Shown here one piece after another: positions 33,790 through 37,198 of a stretch of DNA of 37,198 nucleotides. The notes below the pieces were generated by a model. That model made no database searches and was not told where the DNA came from. It was given only the letters and a program-made list of their open reading frames with translations. The stretch is taken from contig NZ_JAAEHL010000019.1 in assembly GCF_010614725.1 (NCBI RefSeq), forward strand, positions 1-37,198. The letters run 5' to 3'. Position 1 is the stretch's first letter. The number at the start of each line of letters is the position of its first letter. Origin of the DNA: Flavobacterium ajazii. Its GTDB lineage: Bacteria; Bacteroidota; Bacteroidia; Flavobacteriales; Flavobacteriaceae. A program made the translations under genes and the position numbers.

Positions 33790-34476
33790 TTATTTACTGC
33801 TGCTAAAAGGTATATTGTTGTAAACTACTATCTGAAATTGATTTCGGCCAGTTTCTTCCTGAATCTGTCTCATAAAACCGGCTTCAACCCTGAATTTTTT
33901 ATTAATTACATAACCTAATGCACCATATAGACGGTCGCGGTCAAAAGCAGATGATTCAGCGTTTATAAAAATTTCATTATAAGCTGAAAAATAAAAGGCA
34001 TTATCTTCCATTTTCGGCTTGTTTAAAGTAACATTCAGAGCTAAAAAATAACGAAAACGCATTTGAAAATCATCTTTTAAAAAACGTTCTTCTACACGAT
34101 AACGATGCTGTAGATAAACCCGTCCAAAATTTTGGCGTGTTATAAACTGCTGAAAAATACGATGTTCGTTAGTTTCTGTTTTATCATCTGTATCCGGTAT
34201 ATAATTTTGTGAATTAATAAAACCGTAACCCAATAAAATATTGTTATTGTTTTCGGTAAGATTATATCCAATTCCGGTTCTTAGTAATAATTGCTGAGTA
34301 TCTCCTGCAAAATTATAATTGCGGTATTGTATTTCATTATGCCAGTTCCATTTTTTATTGATGGCCTGATTTCCAAAATAAATAAACCAGTTTCCGGTAT
34401 CAGAGTCCTGAGCGTTTGTAAAATTTATAGCTAAAATAAGGGCAAATAGGAGAGAAGTGGCTTTTAAATGTTTCAT
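33790..34476 (-). CDS. DUF2490 family outer-membrane beta-barrel protein (228 aa)
   Basis: MKHLKATSLLFALILAINFTNAQ is a signal peptide with an NAQ cleavage site. The body alternates polar and aromatic residues like outer-membrane strands: GNWFIYFGNQAINKKWNWHNEIQYRNYNF, LLLRTGIGYNL, GRVYLQHRYRVEERFL, MRFRYFLALNV and KFRVEAGFMRQ. This is the DUF2490 pattern, common in Bacteroidetes. Function unknown. A long inverted repeat lies just upstream (34487-34558). Confidence 0.85.
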   Translation of the reverse strand: MKHLKATSLLFALILAINFTNAQDSDTGNWFIYFGNQAINKKWNWHNEIQYRNYNFAGDTQQLLLRTGIGYNLTENNNNILLGYGFINSQNYIPDTDDKTETNEHRIFQQFITRQNFGRVYLQHRYRVEERFLKDDFQMRFRYFLALNVTLNKPKMEDNAFYFSAYNEIFINAESSAFDRDRLYGALGYVINKKFRVEAGFMRQIQEETGRNQFQIVVYNNIPFSSSK

Positions 34477-34486
34477 TTAGGATAAC

Positions 34487-34558
34487 TGATTTTCTGTTTT
34501 TTTTGGAGTCACAAGATAAGAAAGTTATTCGGTAAATTATGTTAAAAACAGAAAATCA
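34487..34558. repeat. 15-bp perfect inverted repeat upstream of DUF2490 gene
   Basis: TGATTTTCTGTTTTT (34487-34501) and AAAAACAGAAAATCA (34544-34558) are exactly complementary, separated by 42 bases. The repeat fills the 97-base gap between the LOG-family gene and the DUF2490 gene (both - strand). It may be a terminator for the former or an operator for the latter. Confidence 0.65.
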
Positions 34559-34573
34559 AAAGTTCAAAAAGGA

Positions 34574-35155
34574 TTAAAGCTGCTGTTTATCAATCCATTT
34601 TCCAGTGGTTGGCGCTTTGTAATTCTTCATTTTATCCAGTAAATCATCAATGTTGTCACTGACTAAAAGCATTTGTTGGTTAACGTCTTTCAATAAACCT
34701 TTGCTGACCATGACTTCCGTTAATTGTATGAGGCAGTCATAAAATCCATTGATGTTTAAAATTGCGATTGGTTTTTTATGAAGCCCTAACTGTCCCCAGG
34801 TGAGCATTTCAAAAAGTTCTTCGAGTGTTCCAAAACCTCCTGGAAGAGCAATAACACCATCGCATAAATCGTTCATTTTGGTTTTTCGTTCGTGCATGCT
34901 TTCTACAACGATAAGTTCCGTTAAACCTAAATGTGCAATTTCTTTAGATCTTAAAAAATTAGGCAAAACACCCGTTACTTTTCCACCGTTCTTTAAAACG
35001 CCATCTGCTACGGCACCCATAAGGCCTACATTGGCTCCGCCATATACCAATTCTATATTTTGTTTGGCTAATGTTTCACCAAGTAAAGCTGCCTGTTCTT
35101 TATAAACTTCTTCAGAGCCAAAACTGGATCCGCAGAAAACTGTTATTCGTTTCAT
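34574..35155 (-). CDS. LOG family nucleoside-5'-monophosphate phosphoribohydrolase (TIGR00730 type, 193 aa)
   Basis: Rossmann-fold LOG protein. It opens ITVFCGSSFGSEEVY, has LVYGGANVGLMGAVADGVL, and carries both catalytic motifs: SMHERK (residues 86-91, the MxxRK element) and PGGFGTLEEL (105-114, PGGxGTxxE). Plant LOG enzymes release cytokinin bases from their riboside 5'-monophosphates; bacterial homologues hydrolyse AMP-like nucleotides and may act in nucleotide salvage or cytokinin-like synthesis. Length (193) is normal. A large hairpin lies directly upstream and separates it from the T9SS gene. Confidence 0.93.
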   Translation of the reverse strand: MKRITVFCGSSFGSEEVYKEQAALLGETLAKQNIELVYGGANVGLMGAVADGVLKNGGKVTGVLPNFLRSKEIAHLGLTELIVVESMHERKTKMNDLCDGVIALPGGFGTLEELFEMLTWGQLGLHKKPIAILNINGFYDCLIQLTEVMVSKGLLKDVNQQMLLVSDNIDDLLDKMKNYKAPTTGKWIDKQQL

Positions 35156-35202
35156 TTTTAAATATTTGGTATTTGATGAAATTATGTTTTCAGATTTAAA
35201 AT

Positions 35203-35252
35203 ATTAATTCCTGAATTTAGAGAAAATAATTACTCTAAGTTCAGGAATTAAT
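35203..35252 (-). terminator. Long terminator-like hairpin after T9SS cargo gene
   Basis: ATTAATTCCTGAATTTAGAG (35203-35222) pairs with CTCTAAGTTCAGGAATTAAT (35233-35252) over 20 positions with one G-T-type mismatch and a 10-base loop. It lies 35 bases beyond the stop of the - strand T9SS gene. On the - strand it is followed by a short T stretch (ATTTTAAA), so it probably terminates that transcript. Confidence 0.65.
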
Positions 35253-35287
35253 TTACTTTGACAGATAATAAAGGACGATTTTTAGTG

Positions 35288-36165
35288 CTATTTTATAATA
35301 ATCTTTTTAGAAATTTTTTCATTTTTAATAAAATAAACACCAGAAGACAAATTTTCTAAGTGTATGGTATTAACTGTATTTTCAATAACATAAAATTCTT
35401 TAACAACTTGTCCCGACTCATTTATAATTTGATAATTGCCGCTTTTTTTTGCTTCTATTTTCAAAATATCATTGACCGGGTTGGGATAGAATTTGATTTG
35501 TGAATCTAAATCGAATTCAGATACAGACAATGTTGTAGATTTTACGACAATGTTATCAACTGCGAAAGAAGGGTCTGTACCAACTCCGTCATCGTTGTTG
35601 ACCCATCTAAAAGCTATTTTTATATTAGGATTATTATTTGCTGAGGCAGGAAGCGAAATAGTTCTGGTTACCCACATTCCCTGACCTCCACCACATACTG
35701 AAGTTTTAGGCATATCCTCTATTTGCGCCCAGCTTGTACCATCATAATACCAAAATGTAGCATTGTCATTAAGGCCATCACCATTTTCAATATAATTAAA
35801 ACTTACGGCTATTGAGTTAAATCCAATAGTTGAAAAAGAAGGTGATTCTGCTCTTTTGTCTGTCTGAGGACAAAATAAAAGTCCGCATAATCCTCCTGCA
35901 TCATACGTTGCTCCTCCTGAAGGATTTAACACAGGTGTTATATGTAAAGTTTTATTTCCATTATTATAAACAGCACATTGGCCAGTTGTGAGTCCACCTC
36001 CTTCGTTTGCTGATTCAACAAAAAAATTCGGATCTGCACCATTTGCACCAGTGGATACATTTAATGTCCAGCCCGAATTAGCGGTAAAATCTTCTGAATA
36101 GATAGTGGTTTGAGCGTATGTTAAATTGCTTAAGACAAAAATAAAAGAGAGTAATTTTTTTTCAT
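35288..36165 (-). CDS. Secreted protein with T9SS type A sorting domain; start put out of frame by an 8-A tract
   Basis: The ATG at 36163-36165 is followed by eight As (plus-strand Ts 36155-36162) and then runs into TAA after 11 codons. One more A would give MKKKLLSFIFVLSNLTYAQ, a textbook signal peptide, and a continuous ~292-residue protein. In the long frame the mature part reads TTIYSEDFTANSGWTLNVS, continues through WYYDGTSWAQIEDMP and DPSFAVDNIVVKS, and ends in a ~70-residue T9SS type A sorting domain (IKFYPNPVNDILKIE; NLSSGVYFIKN; KKIIIK). The only in-frame start without slippage is a GTG at 35932, which would lose the signal peptide. It is a broken gene, a slippage-controlled gene or a sequencing error. 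The protein is probably an extracellular adhesin-like or binding protein. Confidence 0.7.
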
Positions 36166-36267
36166 GTAATTTTGGTATTTGATTTTAATTTATTTTATGA
36201 TTTTAATTTTTTTATTTAAACAAAAAACAATTGAAAAGGACTTTGAGCTAAAATTGAGAAAAAAAGA

Positions 36268-36367
36268 GTTTTGTACAGTCTGAGGTCCCTCGGCTTTGCG
36301 AGGTTTGGGGTTAAAGATGTGAGTTTTTTCCATTATGTAAATTTTGCAAGTACAAAACCATCTTTAA
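36268..36367. repeat. Interleaved inverted repeats (pseudoknot-like)
   Basis: GTTTTGTAC (36268-36276) is complementary to GTACAAAAC (36350-36358), and TTAAAGATG (36311-36319) to CATCTTTAA (36359-36367). The order a-b-a'-b' with a' and b' directly adjoining is that of a pseudoknot. The first loop holds a further hairpin, CCTCG (36288-36292) with CGAGG (36299-36303). It lies in the gap between the 222-aa gene and the T9SS gene, which holds no other gene. Confidence 0.55.
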
Positions 36368-36401
36368 ATTCAGCCTAATGCCCAAATCTTGTGTAACGGC
36401 T

Positions 36402-36416
36402 GTTATGTGATGCCAA
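36402..36416 (-). repeat. attC-like end box downstream of cassette-like gene
   Basis: GTTATGTGATGCCAA here is, with one mismatch, the reverse complement of TTGGTATCACATAAC at 37111-37125 on the other side of the gene. Read on the - strand it is TTGGCATCACATAAC directly after the stop codon, in the place of an integron R'' box (ACATAAC). I could not find a matching partner arm within 150 bases, so the attC would be incomplete. Confidence 0.45.
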
Positions 36417-36417
36417 T

Positions 36418-37086
36418 TTAGGCAACTGGTTTCCTATCTAAATCGCTATATGGATAAAAGCCTTTTTCTTTTAGCAAATTTATTAATTTATCGCTTCCAT
36501 TTTTTCTAGCAAAATCCATTTCGCTTCTGAAAACTTCTAAACATAACAATAAATGATGACTTCTTTCCCCGATTTTAAATTCTTTGTTGTCAGGTTTATA
36601 ATTATCTAAAATCAGACAATTGTTTTCGTCAGTTCCATTTGGGACTTCAATTGTTTCATTCGGATTTAAAATTGCCTGAGAAGCATAATTTCCAATAGTT
36701 GTAAATATTCCACAAAAGCGTCTTTCGATTGAATTAAATTCAGTTTGATTTTCTTCATTATCGTTATAATCCAATTTTGTAAAACCAACTAATTCATAAG
36801 TTCCTATTCTATTTGCTTTTGGTCCAAATCCATCAGGATTTAGTAATTCCATTGTTGCAAATCCAGTTCCCTTAATATGGTTTTTGAAATAATACATATC
36901 AACTGTACCTCCAACCGAAAATGGAATTATTGCGTGTCCAACAATTCCGTGCATTTTACCTAATACACTTTCTAATCCTTGTTCTTTTAATTCATAATCG
37001 GTATTATACTCATCTTCGGTGAATTCTCTTGTTGGCAGTTCAACTCCCTTGTTTTTTCCACCGAATAAATTTTTAAAAAAGCTCAT
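36418..37086 (-). CDS. Hypothetical protein in a cassette-like unit (222 aa)
   Basis: Soluble protein of unrecognised family with no signal peptide. It has a basic start (MSFFKNLFGGKNKGVELP), a central mixed alpha/beta region (MHGIVGHAIIPFSVGGTVDMYYF; GFATMELLNPDGFGPKANRIGTYELVGFTKL) and the C-terminus HHLLLCLEVFRSEMDFARKNGSDKLINLLKEKG. That last pattern (E-M-x-F-x-x-x-x-G-x-x-x-L-x-x-x-L) resembles the end of bacterial suppressor-of-fused-like proteins, which often act as immunity or accessory proteins, but this is a weak match. The gene is framed by inverted boxes (36402-36416 and 37111-37125) like a single-gene integron cassette. Confidence 0.7.
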   Translation of the reverse strand: MSFFKNLFGGKNKGVELPTREFTEDEYNTDYELKEQGLESVLGKMHGIVGHAIIPFSVGGTVDMYYFKNHIKGTGFATMELLNPDGFGPKANRIGTYELVGFTKLDYNDNEENQTEFNSIERRFCGIFTTIGNYASQAILNPNETIEVPNGTDENNCLILDNYKPDNKEFKIGERSHHLLLCLEVFRSEMDFARKNGSDKLINLLKEKGFYPYSDLDRKPVA

Positions 37087-37110
37087 ATTTCTTATTTAGT
37101 CATTTTTGGT

Positions 37111-37195
37111 TTGGTATCACATAACGTCAGTTCGTCTAAAAACCCTTTTTAGTTAACTACGTTTACCCAAAAATAGTTATTTACACGAGTTGTAA
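37111..37195 (-). repeat. Candidate attC-like recombination site upstream of the 222-aa gene
   Basis: On the - strand the site ends in ...TAGACGAACTGACGTTATGT, directly upstream of the gene, where GTTATGT sits in the place of an integron R' box (GTTRRRY, one deviation). About 60 bases earlier, ACAACTCGTGTAAAT can pair with it: TCGTGTAAA against TTTAGACGA (8 of 9). Total length ~77 bases and the unpaired bases in one arm are attC-like. The site reaches the window edge, and no integrase gene is in view. Confidence 0.35.
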
Positions 37196-37198
37196 GTG

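Overview
The window comes from a low-GC member of the Bacteroidota, most likely a Flavobacterium or close relative. Supporting signs are a type VI secretion (T6SS) cluster whose VgrG and TssF look like the Bacteroidetes subtype (iii), a secreted protein with a C-terminal type IX secretion (T9SS) sorting domain, TAnnTTTG-type -7 promoter boxes, a DUF2490 outer-membrane protein, weak Shine-Dalgarno sequences, and short dispersed repeats of flavobacterial type. I found no rRNA, tRNA, CRISPR array, integrase or transposase.

Region 1 (1-7860) is the end of a T6SS cluster and the most interesting part. The 3' end of vgrG is followed after 2 bases by a 1064-residue protein. Its first ~60 residues resemble the VgrG needle repeats, its residues ~180-215 carry an EExGHxLD...DEGxxF signature, and its residues ~290-700 match the fungal/bacterial HET-C domain. 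Two overlapping genes for paralogous lipoproteins follow, with the truncated remnant of a third copy behind them. I read this as a spike-effector-immunity module placed directly upstream of the baseplate gene tssF. A strong hairpin closes the region.

Region 2 (7861-18465, + strand) holds accessory metabolic and stress genes. They are a CrtI/CrtD-like FAD oxidoreductase behind a structured leader, a SIMPL-domain protein, a membrane protein, a VOC protein and a GNAT. Then come an AraC regulator next to an AhpD-like/GNAT/DoxX operon (three TGTC sites spaced exactly 21 bp apart precede it), a SnoaL-like/DUF1801/MBL-hydrolase operon, a periplasmic lactonase and another GNAT.

Region 3 (18466-29322, - strand) carries a zinc metallopeptidase, a 1345-residue hybrid histidine kinase with a partner membrane protein, a class-3 aldehyde dehydrogenase, an RluA-type pseudouridine synthase, a four-helix-bundle (23S rRNA IVP-like) gene set in repeats, panB and single-chain sdaA.

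Region 4 (29323-37198) starts with a CPA2 cation/proton antiporter and a VOC protein on the + strand. A - strand run follows: 2H phosphoesterase, DUF1801 protein, AHSA1-type SRPBCC protein, DUF2490 protein, LOG-family nucleosidase, and a T9SS cargo protein whose start is put out of frame by an 8-A tract. At the right edge a hypothetical gene sits between inverted boxes that look like integron attC ends, next to a pseudoknot-like arrangement of inverted repeats.

All calls come from reading the sequence and from remembered family signatures. No database search was run.
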